A stretch of DNA of 13,770 bases, from positions 9,185 through 22,954 of the forward strand of contig DIAY01000191.1 in the NCBI GenBank assembly GCA_002414905.1, written 5' to 3'. Positions 1-6,453 of the stretch are shown in pieces (the first letter of the stretch is position 1; each line of letters opens with the position of its first letter). The position numbers and the translations under genes are program-made. The DNA comes from Holophagales bacterium UBA5066 (lineage in GTDB: Bacteria > Acidobacteriota > Thermoanaerobaculia > UBA5066). The notes below the pieces were generated by a model. That model had not been told where the DNA came from. It was given only the letters and a program-made list of their open reading frames with translations, and searched no databases.

Positions 1-581
1 GCGTCGACCTCGCGCCCCTCGGCTTGCTCGGGCGACATGTAGGCACAGGTGCCGAAGACGGTCCCCTCCCGTGTCAGGACCGCCTCCGTCTCGTCTCCTT
101 CTGCCATCGGCTCGGGGTCGACGAACCGCGCGAGCCCGAAGTCGAGGATCTTCACGAGGCCCGCGTCGGTCATCATCACGTTCGCGGGCTTCAGGTCGCG
201 GTGGATCACTCCCGCGGCGTGCGTCGCGGCGAGAGCGTCGGCGATCGGGACGGCCCACCGGAACACCTCGCGCGCCGGCAGACCCCGGGGCGGGATGAGC
301 TTCGCGAGGGTCTTCCCCGGGACGTACTCGGTGACGATGAAGTCGACGCCGCCCTCGGCCCCGATCTCGTGAACTGTGAGGACGTTCGGGTGGGCGAGGG
401 CCGAGGCGGCCCGCGCCTCCCGGGCGAAGCGCTGGCGCCGGTCCGGATCGGAGGCTTTCCCGGCGGCGAGGACCTTCACGGCGACGAAACGCCCGAGACG
501 GGTATCCCGCGCCTTGTAGACGACGCCCATGCCTCCCTCGCCGACCTGCTCGACGAGCTCGTAGTGCGACAGTCTGTTCAT
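1..581 (-). CDS. Eukaryotic-type Ser/Thr protein kinase, N-terminal part (runs off left edge)
   Basis: The first 193 residues of a Hanks-type (PknB-like) protein kinase are visible; the rest lies beyond the window start. The order of kinase motifs is intact: glycine loop GEGGMG near residues 15-20, the VAVK lysine at K36, the catalytic loop HRDLKPANV starting at H127, the Mg-binding DFG at 147-149, and the activation-segment end GTCAYMSPEQAEG near 177-189. All catalytic residues are present, so the kinase should be active if the rest is whole. There is no N-terminal signal or membrane segment in the visible part; many family members carry a membrane segment and sensor domain after the kinase domain, which cannot be seen here. 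The ATG at 581 gives the usual short lead-in (MNRLSHYEL) to the glycine loop; a ribosome site is weak. The gene lies 86 bp downstream of the HExxH protein on the same strand, and an FHA-domain regulator, a possible phosphothreonine reader, is 0.7 kb away. Confidence 0.93.
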   Translation of the reverse strand, partial: MNRLSHYELVEQVGEGGMGVVYKARDTRLGRFVAVKVLAAGKASDPDRRQRFAREARAASALAHPNVLTVHEIGAEGGVDFIVTEYVPGKTLAKLIPPRGLPAREVFRWAVPIADALAATHAAGVIHRDLKPANVMMTDAGLVKILDFGLARFVDPEPMAEGDETEAVLTREGTVFGTCAYMSPEQAEGREVD

Positions 582-667
582 CTCGGGTCCGCTTCCATTC
601 TAGGGCGCCGGCGCACGGCGTACGATTCCCCGGAATGGACCCGGGCATGACCGACCCCTGGGCGGGC

Positions 668-1186
668 TCAGAAGCACCGCTCGAGCACGCGCTCTGTGAT
701 CGAGACGGAGGAGGGGTGGTCGTCCCTCAGGCCGAGCGTGTGGAGCACCTCGTGGAGGAGGATGGCGGTCAGGAGCCGAGGCTGGTTCTGGATCCGCAGC
801 AGGTCCTCGCGGCAGAGATAGACGACTGTGCTCGCCGGGACCGTGAACGCGAAGACCCGCCTTCCGGCGAACGGGCGGAGGCGCGACGCGCCCCGGAACC
901 AGAGCGATTCCACGTGTTCCGAGGCGGTCCGCCCCGTCGCCGCGAGGTTCTCGGCGAGCGTGAGGCCGCTCTGCCCGTCCACGAAGTCCGAGAGGACGAG
1001 GGCGCAGGACGGCGTGTCGAGGCGCCGTGCGGCGTCTGCGACGGCCTCGACGATGCGGGGGCCGAAGGAGGGATCGACCCTCACGGCGGGGCCGGGCTCG
1101 ACGGCAGCGGCTTCGCGCGAGGACAGGGCCGCGAGGAGGGCGGCGGCGAGCATCGTGTGGAGAGCGGACGGGCAGCGGTGAAGCAT
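668..1186 (-). CDS. Small secreted HExxH putative metalloprotease
   Basis: A 172-aa protein with an N-terminal signal peptide (hydrophobic stretch at about residues 11-21, then SSREAAA). Near the C-terminus it carries HEVLHTLGLRDD, residues 145-156. This is the zinc-protease HExxH motif, followed by Gly152 and Asp155 in an HExxHxxGxxD spacing, where metzincins usually have a third His and snapalysin-type enzymes have Asp. Cysteines at 60, 125 and 171 lie outside the signal peptide. The start is ATG 1186, preceded by a strong AGGAGG five bases upstream; the frame stays open further upstream, but that stretch overlaps the divergent gene's promoter region and lacks a signal. The chain is short for a peptidase and the substrate is unknown. 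I do not recognise a named family. Peptidase activity is inferred from the motif alone. Confidence 0.75.
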   Translation of the reverse strand: MLHRCPSALHTMLAAALLAALSSREAAAVEPGPAVRVDPSFGPRIVEAVADAARRLDTPSCALVLSDFVDGQSGLTLAENLAATGRTASEHVESLWFRGASRLRPFAGRRVFAFTVPASTVVYLCREDLLRIQNQPRLLTAILLHEVLHTLGLRDDHPSSVSITERVLERCF

Positions 1187-1191
1187 GGGAG

Positions 1192-1197
1192 CCTCCT
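1192..1197 (-). promoter_or_regulatory. Ribosome binding site that fixes the start of the HExxH gene
   Basis: Perfect AGGAGG on the minus strand, five bases before ATG 1186. It selects this start over the longer open frame that reaches 1375. Confidence 0.75.
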
Positions 1198-1256
1198 CTC
1201 GTACCGTTCGGAGATCGGGATCTGTCTGACCCTCAATCTCGGCCCGGTGCGCTCCC

Positions 1257-1940
1257 ATGTCCCAGCGGACTTCTGACGTTCCGATGAAGAACGGGACGAC
1301 GCTCCGTTTCGGCGACGTCACGTTCGACCCCGGCCGGCGGCTCGTCCTGCGCGGCCCGCGGCCCGTCTCGCTCACGCCGCGGGCCTACCGCCTCCTGGAG
1401 ATCCTCCTGTCCGGCAGGCCGAACGCGCTCTCGAAGGCGGAGATCCTGGAAGCGGTCTGGCCCGGCACGTACGTGACCGAAGGAAGCCTCAGCGCCCTCG
1501 TGAAGGACCTTCGGAAGGCGCTCGGGGAGGACGCGCGCTCACCCTCGTACATCCGTACGGTCTTTGGCTTCGGCTACGCCTTCGAGGGGACCGTGCACGA
1601 GGTGGCGCCGGCGGAGCCCTCGGTGGCGAGGCACGCCCTCATCCGGGGCGGGAACGAGATCCGTCTCGTCGACGGGCCGAACCTGATCGGCCGGGAGCCT
1701 CCCGCCGGGATCGTGATTTCCCACCCGTCGGTCTCGCGCGAGCACGCGCGGATCGACGTCGTGGGAGAGAGCGCCGAGGTCGAGGACCTCGGCAGCAAGA
1801 ACGGGACGTGGCGCGGAGAGACGCGGCTCGCCGGGAAGGCATCGCTCGCGGATGGCGACGAGCTGCGTATCGGCGCGGTCCGCCTCACCTACCGCGGCCC
1901 GGCGGCCGGGACTCCGGAAGAGACCGAGACGTACGTCTGA
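1257..1940 (+). CDS. Winged-helix (OmpR/PhoB-type) DNA-binding protein with C-terminal FHA domain
   Basis: Two domains. About residues 17-112 form an OmpR/PhoB-type winged helix: RFGDVTFDP, LTPRAYRLLEILL, the VWPGTYVTE...LSALVKDLRKAL recognition region and the wing RTVFGFGYAF. About residues 126-215 form an FHA domain with GRE, SREHA and SKNGTW, the three motifs that bind phosphothreonine. No receiver domain precedes the winged helix and no BTAD domain lies between the two halves, unlike EmbR (winged helix-BTAD-FHA). The likely role is a transcription factor that senses protein phosphorylation. The nearby Ser/Thr kinase is a plausible partner, by inference. The protein is soluble, with no signal or membrane segment. 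Neither ATG 1257 nor ATG 1284 has a clear ribosome site; 1284 (MKNGTTLRFG) would give 218 aa and fits the domain boundary well. It is divergent from the HExxH gene and convergent, with a 10-bp gap, to the NAGS fragment. Confidence 0.85.
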   Translation: MSQRTSDVPMKNGTTLRFGDVTFDPGRRLVLRGPRPVSLTPRAYRLLEILLSGRPNALSKAEILEAVWPGTYVTEGSLSALVKDLRKALGEDARSPSYIRTVFGFGYAFEGTVHEVAPAEPSVARHALIRGGNEIRLVDGPNLIGREPPAGIVISHPSVSREHARIDVVGESAEVEDLGSKNGTWRGETRLAGKASLADGDELRIGAVRLTYRGPAAGTPEETETYV

Positions 1941-1950
1941 GGGGCGGCCG

Positions 1951-2373
1951 TCAGTCCTCGTCGTGGGAGATGTCGACCGGCTGGCCGACCGCCCATTCGA
2001 TCGCGGCGGGAACCGACGCCGGCTCGAGGCCCTTCCAGTAGACGGTCCACTCCCGCAGCCGCATCAGCCCGTCACAGAGCTTGGCGTACCACTCGCTGAT
2101 CGGGTTCTGCCTCCGCGCCCGCCAGAACACGACAGGCGTCTCGGCGACGAGCGCTTCCCAGAGGTCGCGCGCGATTCCCTCTCCCTGGGCCTCCGCCGAG
2201 ACCGCGAACTTCGTGAGGTAGGCGCCGAGCGGCGCCTCCGAGAGGATTGCGCACCCCCGGTAGCCCTCCTCGAGATAGACGCGGTCGGGCGTCCGCGCGA
2301 AGAAGGCGTCGGACGGAGCGCGTCCGAAGCTCGACGCGAGGAGCCCGCGAACGCGCGGCACGTGGACGCCGTC
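1951..2373 (-). pseudogene. N-acetylglutamate synthase, C-terminal acetyltransferase domain only; 5' part lost
   Basis: The 140 native codons match the GNAT-type acetyltransferase domain found at the C-terminus of the NAGS/NAGK-NAGS (vertebrate-type, Xanthomonas-like) arginine-biosynthesis enzymes, which make N-acetylglutamate from glutamate and acetyl-CoA. Signs are the start LLASSFGR, the YLTKFAV strand, the acetyl-CoA loop AEAQGEGIA, the FWRARRQNP...WY motif and the WTVYWKGL end. Family proteins are about 430-450 aa with an amino-acid kinase domain in front; that whole domain is missing. The native frame stops exactly at codon GAC 2371-2373, where repeat copy A begins. The open frame continues 19 codons into the repeat to a TTG (2430), so a short chimeric protein could be read, but there is no reason to think it works. 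The gene name would be argA/argB-like; I leave the symbol empty because only part is seen. Confidence 0.8.
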
Positions 2374-2511
2374 AGGGATAGGAATTTTGATTTTCAACGG
2401 CAGGGCGGCTGAGGGTCGGGGCGGGCTCAAACGGGCAAGAGCGCCCTGGGGGGGCGGCGCCGCTGCGGCGCCGCCCCCCCAGGGCGAGGCATCGCGGAGG
2501 CCCGGCGCAGT
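2374..2511. repeat. 138-bp hairpin repeat, copy A
   Basis: This block starts AGGGATAGGAATTTTG and ends CCCGGCGCAGT. It recurs in the same orientation at 13216-13354. The two copies differ by two substitutions (C to G at 2426 and 2436) and one inserted A in copy B. Both flanks differ completely between the copies, so the repeat has sharp ends. Its left end is AT-rich (GAATTTTGATTTTCAA), unlike the GC-rich surroundings; its centre is a perfect long hairpin. It carries no gene. Two unrelated truncated genes abut it: the NAGS fragment directly on the left and the sucC fragment directly on the right. A single insertion into one gene would leave two halves of that same gene, which is not seen. Confidence 0.93.
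2443..2485. repeat. Perfect 21-bp inverted repeat in repeat copy A
   Basis: Arms GCCCTGGGGGGG-CGGCGCCGC and the exact reverse complement, separated by one T. The G7 and C7 runs match in length. As single-stranded DNA or RNA this would form a very stable hairpin. No T-run follows on either strand, so it is not a standard intrinsic terminator. Confidence 0.93.
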
Positions 2512-3031
2512 GTATGTGGACGCCCTCTTCCGTCACCTCGACATCAAGGAGTTTCGCGACCTCGACGAAGAGGACCCGCTCGAGGTCGAGGCATCGAAAT
2601 TCAACCTGAACTACATCAAGCTCGACGGCAACGTCGGCTGCATGGTGAATGGGGCCGGCCTCGCGATGTCGACGATGGACATCATCCAGTACGCCGGCGG
2701 GAGCCCCGCGAACTTCCTCGACGTCGGCGGCGGCGCCAACGAGGAGCAGGTCAAGAACGCCATGCGGATCATCCTTTCGGATCCGAACGTGAAGGGTGTC
2801 CTCATCAACATCTTCGGCGGAATCATGTGGTGCGACATCATCGCCACCGGCGTCGTCAAGGCGTTGAAGGAGATCGGCTGCACCATCCCCGTCGTCGTCC
2901 GCCTCGAGGGGACGAACGTCGAAGAGGGCAAGGCGATCCTGAAGAGCTCCGGCCTCGCCGTCATCCCGGCCGACGGGATGAAGGACGCCGCCGAGAAGAT
3001 CATCGCCGCGGTTGCGAAGGGGGAGAACTGA
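2512..3031 (+). pseudogene. sucC: Succinyl-CoA synthetase beta subunit, C-terminal part only
   Basis: About 172 C-terminal residues of the ADP/GDP-forming succinate-CoA ligase beta chain (TCA cycle; succinyl-CoA + ADP/GDP + Pi to succinate + CoA + ATP/GTP). Recognisable blocks are RDLDEEDPLEVEASKFNLNY, GNVGCMVNGAGLAM, the FLDVGGGANEEQVKNA region, and LINIFGGI near 2800-2825. The family is about 390 aa; the ATP-grasp N-terminal half is absent and the sequence starts in repeat A. The frame stays open through the repeat to a TTG at 2387, giving a fusion with about 42 repeat-encoded residues. The usual Arg of FGGIxRCD is Trp here (TGG 2828-2830), a change at a strongly conserved position and a hint of decay. 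sucD follows after one base. Confidence 0.9.
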
Positions 3032-3032
3032 G

Positions 3033-3185
3033 ATGGCCTCCTGGCTGAACACCGACACGAAGGTCGTCGTCCAGGGCCTCACTGGGCGCGAGGGGAAGTC
3101 CCACGCCCTCGCCGGACGTGACTACGGGACGCAGGTCGTCGCGGGCGTCACCCCGGGCAAGGGCGGCACCGACGTCGAGGGGATC
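3033..3185 (+). pseudogene. sucD: Succinyl-CoA synthetase alpha subunit, first 51 codons only
   Basis: Starts MASWLNTDTKVVVQGLTGRE and carries the CoA-binding Rossmann start of SucD through GVTPGKGGTDVEGI. The ATG at 3033 has GGGGGAG seven bases upstream and lies one base after the sucC stop, the normal sucCD arrangement. After Ile51 (codon 3183-3185) the homology ends: the family continues with PVFDTV-like residues, but here the sequence is the antisense of the oxidoreductase gene. The open frame runs on to 3584 as a meaningless fusion. About 240 residues, including the active-site His of the alpha subunit, are missing, so this cannot make a working enzyme. Confidence 0.88.
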
Positions 3186-4540
3186 AAGACGCCCGTCTCG
3201 TCGGCGGGGATCTCCTCGGTGATGACGGCGCCCGGCCGGGCCTTCAGCACCTCGGCCGTCCGGAGCCACTCGGCCGGCACCTCGCCGACGTCGCGGCCGA
3301 GCCTCCGCGCGATCTCTGTCCCGCGGATCTTCCCGGTAAAGATCGCGGCGCTCGCCTCGGCGATCTCCTCCGCGTCTCCTGCCGCGACGACGGGGAGGCC
3401 GAACTCCTTCGCCTTCTTCAGGAACTCGTCGACCGGGTCGAGGCCGACGGCGACGAGGAGCGTGTCGCACTTGAACGTCTTCTCGGTCCCGGGGATCACC
3501 TTCCACGCCGGGTCGAGCTGCGCGATCGTGACGCTCTCGACCTCTTCCGTCCCGTTCGCGGAGACGACGGTGTGCCGTGTGTAGATCGGGACGCCCATCC
3601 TCACGAGCTTGTCCTTGTGGACCTTGTAGCCGCCGCACTCGTCGAGCGCCTCGCAGAGGCCGACGACCTGGATCCCCGCCTGGAGCGCGTGGTACGAGCC
3701 GATGAGGCCGACGTTCCCGCCGCCGACGACGAAGAGCCGCTCGGAGGGGCGCACGAGGTCGCGGTTGACGAGCGTCTGGAACGCGCCGGCGCCGTAGACG
3801 CCGGGGAGCGTGTTCCCCTTGAAGACGAGCGACTTCTCGCGCGCCCCGGTCGCGACGAGGAGGACCTGCGGGCGGACGAGGACGTAGTGCCCGTCGCGGA
3901 GGACGCCGACCTTCCGGTCGGAGAAGACCGCGACCGCCGTCGTCTCGGTCCAGACCCTCACGTTCGGGTGGGAGCGGACCTCGGCCTCGAGCATCTTCCC
4001 GATGTCGAGGCCGCGCGTCCCGGCGTGGCACGCCTCGATGGAGCCGAAGAACTTGTGGGTCTGGAGGACGAGCTTGCCGCCGAGGGCGGCCTTGTCGTCG
4101 ACGAGGACGACGTTGACGCCCGCTTTGCCGAGCTCGATCGCGGCCGCGAGCCCCGCCGGCCCGCCGCCGAGGACCAGGCACTCCGTCTCGACCGTCTCGA
4201 CGTCGTGGAAGCGGAGGTCGCCCGCGGCGTCGACCAGCTTCGCCTTCCCGTCGAGCGGCTCGACCGTCATCCCCTCGGTGACGCGCACCATGCACGACTT
4301 CACGGAGAGGCCGTTCGCGACGACCGAGCACTGGGCGCACTGGCCGTTCGCGCAGAAGATCCCCTGCGGCGCGCCGTCCTTGTGGTGGTGGCCGAAGATC
4401 CTCACTCCGTTCGCGAAGAGGGCCGACGTGATCGTATCCCCCTTCCGGGCGCGGTAGGCTGTCCCTTTCCACGTGAACGGCACCACCGCCTCGGACGGCG
4501 CCGGCAGGATCGGGTGTTCCTGGATTCGATAGTCGGACAT
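3122..4540 (-). pseudogene. 2Fe-2S ferredoxin-like / FAD-NAD(P) oxidoreductase, C-terminally truncated
   Basis: A 472-codon frame of which about 451 codons are native. Residues 20-100 are a sarcosine-oxidase-alpha/HcnA-type 2Fe-2S domain with Cys63, Cys68, Cys71 and Cys83. Residues 121-150 are an FAD Rossmann fold with GGGPAG. Residues 268-300 are an NAD(P)-type Rossmann fold with GGGNVG, followed by LLVAVGLDP. This is the layout of pyridine nucleotide-disulfide-type oxidoreductases that, in full length, carry further Cys-rich and C-terminal parts. Here homology ends after EEIPADETGV (Val451, 3188-3190); the last 21 residues are the antisense of sucD. The substrate is unknown. The start ATG 4540 has a weak GAGAAG upstream and sits at the expected domain edge. 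It is the last gene of the leftward run but is separated from CcsA by 233 bp with a hairpin, so it may have its own promoter. Confidence 0.85.
3185..3186. other. Breakpoint joining sucD head-on to the oxidoreductase 3' end
   Basis: Left of this point the plus strand is sucD in frame (GGG ATC). Right of it, from AAGACGCCCGTC, the minus strand is the oxidoreductase in frame (ETGV). No spacer, repeat copy or obvious insertion is present, and there is at most about one base of overlap. Both genes lose their 3' ends. Confidence 0.85.
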
Positions 4541-4715
4541 GCGGCTTCTCGTCCCGGCCCGCCGGATCGGCGGCTTCGCCTCGTCGTCGGGCGCGGGGTG
4601 GGGCGCGCTCCGGAACCGGGGCGGCCCAATCCACGAGGATAAGGAGGACGGGGCGCGGCGTCCAGCGCAGGGCCTCGCGCGAGGCGACGTCCCGTGCCGC
4701 TCAAATGAGAAGGAG

Positions 4716-4729
4716 TCCGCAAGAGCGGA
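4716..4729 (-). terminator. Weak candidate terminator hairpin after ccsA
   Basis: TCCGC-TCTT-GCGGA on the minus strand, 45 bp after the CcsA stop, followed by the mildly pyrimidine-rich CTCCTTCTCATTT. The stem is only 5 bp and there is no clean U-run. The 4541-4773 gap also holds a CGGGCG...CGCCCG pair and no gene. Confidence 0.35.
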
Positions 4730-4773
4730 ATCCCTCGGGCGCAAGAGGGCTTCCGCCCGCGTCGCGCGCCCGT

Positions 4774-6399
4774 TCAGGCCGCGAGCGTCTCCTTCCGGTC
4801 TCGCCACGCTACGCCGGCGACGACGAGGAAGACGAGCTCGGCGAGGCCGACGAGGAGCATCCACTTCAGGACCGGCGAGTCGCCCATGCCGTAGGAGTGC
4901 ATGCCGGCGCCCAGGACGAAGTTCACGCCGAGGTACGTCATCAGGATCGTCTGGAACGCGGCGATGCTGACGACCGCGACGGCGAACGTCCCGATCACCT
5001 CGTCGACCTTCAGGTGGAGGATCGCCATGTAGGCGAGGAACGCGACGAGTGACCAGACCTCCTTCGGGTCCCACCCCCAGTAGCGGCCCCACGACGACGC
5101 CGCCCAGACGGAGCCGGTCAGGATCCCGGTGAGGAGGAAGATCGACCCGACGAACATGTACCAGTAGAGGACATCGTAGAGCTTCGCGACGAGCGCCCCG
5201 CGCCCCGTCCCGAACGCAGCGAAGCCGACGAGCATGTGCGAGACGACCAGGCCGAGAGCGAGGACCGCGTAGCCGACCATGATGATCGGGACGTGGATCG
5301 CGAGCCACGGCGTCCCCGAGAGGACAGGCACGATCGGGTGGATGAAGCGGTCCATCGGGAGGAGATCGGTCAGCGTCATCGTCAGCGCCGACATCGCCGC
5401 CGCGTTCAGGACGACGACACGGTTCTTCAGCAGCGCGTAGGCGACGACGGCGAAGAGCCCGACGCCCCACGCGAGGAAGAGGAGCGACTCGTACATGTTC
5501 GCGGCGGGGACGCGCTCCCCCGCGGCCCAACGCATCCCGATGCCCCACGTCATCGCCGCGAAGCCGAGGAGGAGGAGGCCGAACGCGATCCCGTCGATCA
5601 GGCGGCCCGGCCTCGCCCACGCGGCGAGCGAGGCGGCGAGCGAGGCGAGGAGGACGACCCAGGCGATGCGCGACGGGTTGACGCGGTTGTAGAGGATCTC
5701 CCGGTCGATCTTCTCGACTGACGGCCACCCGGTGTGGCGCGGTCCGCTCGCGAGCGACGCGAGCGACTCGCGCGTGAGGGGTGCCGGGGCGCGCCACGGG
5801 CCGTTCGCGACGCCGGAGGGAATCGGCCTGACGACCTCGTGCTGGAGGACGGCGAAGAGCGCGTTGGGCCTCTCCTCGAGCTTCTCGGCGTCCTTCAGGA
5901 CGCCGCGGCGCGGCATCTCCCTCTCGGCCGCGTCCCTCGCGGCGCGGATGAGCTGCATCACCTTCGCGTTGCCGACGAGCTGCTCGAACGAGGCGTGGGT
6001 CGTCCCCGGCGGCAGCCCCGCCGCGGTCGCCAGCTCCTTCGACCCGACCTTCACGATCGGCGCCGCGGCGGTGGCTGCCGGGTCGAAGAGCCAGCTCGAG
6101 AACGTCGCGACCGGCTCCTCGCCCTTCCATGCGTGCGCGCCCGTCACGCTCCAGACCGTCTCGCGCGCGAGCGTGTCGAGCGGCATCACGCGTCCGTCGT
6201 GCTGGACGGGGAGCCGCCCGAGGGCGTCGTCCGGAGTCGCCGCGCCGGCCCGCCCCGGCGCCGCGAGCGGGAGGAGCGCAAGGGCGACGAGGAGCACGCG
6301 CGCCATCGTCGGAAGCGACGTTCCCCCCGCTGCGACCTTCGCCTCGAACGCTTCGCGCTCGCGCGCCTGCGAGACGCGGGTCAGGAGGACGAGGATCAT
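4774..6399 (-). CDS. ccsA: Cytochrome c biogenesis protein CcsA/ResC-type haem-handling subunit
   Basis: System II cytochrome c maturation: with ResB/CcsB it moves haem across the membrane and joins it to apocytochrome c outside. Hydrophobic segments fill residues about 245-400 and 410-535. Key motifs are the tryptophan-rich haem motif WGRYWGWDPKEVWS (437-450), the conserved His in PWLAIHVPIIMVGY (His369), NMYESLLFLAWG (301-312) and the C-terminal HSYG (501-504). A periplasmic part, LPVQHDGRVMPLDTLARE (63-80), precedes the membrane core, as in the fused CcsBA proteins of Bacteroidota and Campylobacterota. The listed start is the first ATG after the resB TAG and has no ribosome site. ATG 6306 gives a good signal-peptide-like start (MARVLLVALALLPLAAPGRA) but also lacks a site. 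Residues 1-8 plus the codons before them are the natural last membrane segment of ResB, so the ancestral gene was probably one fused ccsBA frame. Confidence 0.88.
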   Translation of the reverse strand: MILVLLTRVSQAREREAFEAKVAAGGTSLPTMARVLLVALALLPLAAPGRAGAATPDDALGRLPVQHDGRVMPLDTLARETVWSVTGAHAWKGEEPVATFSSWLFDPAATAAAPIVKVGSKELATAAGLPPGTTHASFEQLVGNAKVMQLIRAARDAAEREMPRRGVLKDAEKLEERPNALFAVLQHEVVRPIPSGVANGPWRAPAPLTRESLASLASGPRHTGWPSVEKIDREILYNRVNPSRIAWVVLLASLAASLAAWARPGRLIDGIAFGLLLLGFAAMTWGIGMRWAAGERVPAANMYESLLFLAWGVGLFAVVAYALLKNRVVVLNAAAMSALTMTLTDLLPMDRFIHPIVPVLSGTPWLAIHVPIIMVGYAVLALGLVVSHMLVGFAAFGTGRGALVAKLYDVLYWYMFVGSIFLLTGILTGSVWAASSWGRYWGWDPKEVWSLVAFLAYMAILHLKVDEVIGTFAVAVVSIAAFQTILMTYLGVNFVLGAGMHSYGMGDSPVLKWMLLVGLAELVFLVVAGVAWRDRKETLAA

Positions 6400-6453
6400 C
6401 CCGAGGACGAGAGTCGTGTAGCCCGCGAAGACGACGACCTGCCCGGGGTCCTT

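Noticed and set aside
2443..2485. Intrinsic terminator
   Set aside because: The stem is strong but no T-run follows on either strand, and the same structure is part of a longer repeat.
3000..4634. Long open frame on the minus strand opposite and beside the oxidoreductase and sucCD
   Set aside because: Its translation is almost only Arg, Pro, Gly, Asp and Glu with no motif; it is a frame-shifted shadow typical of high-GC DNA.
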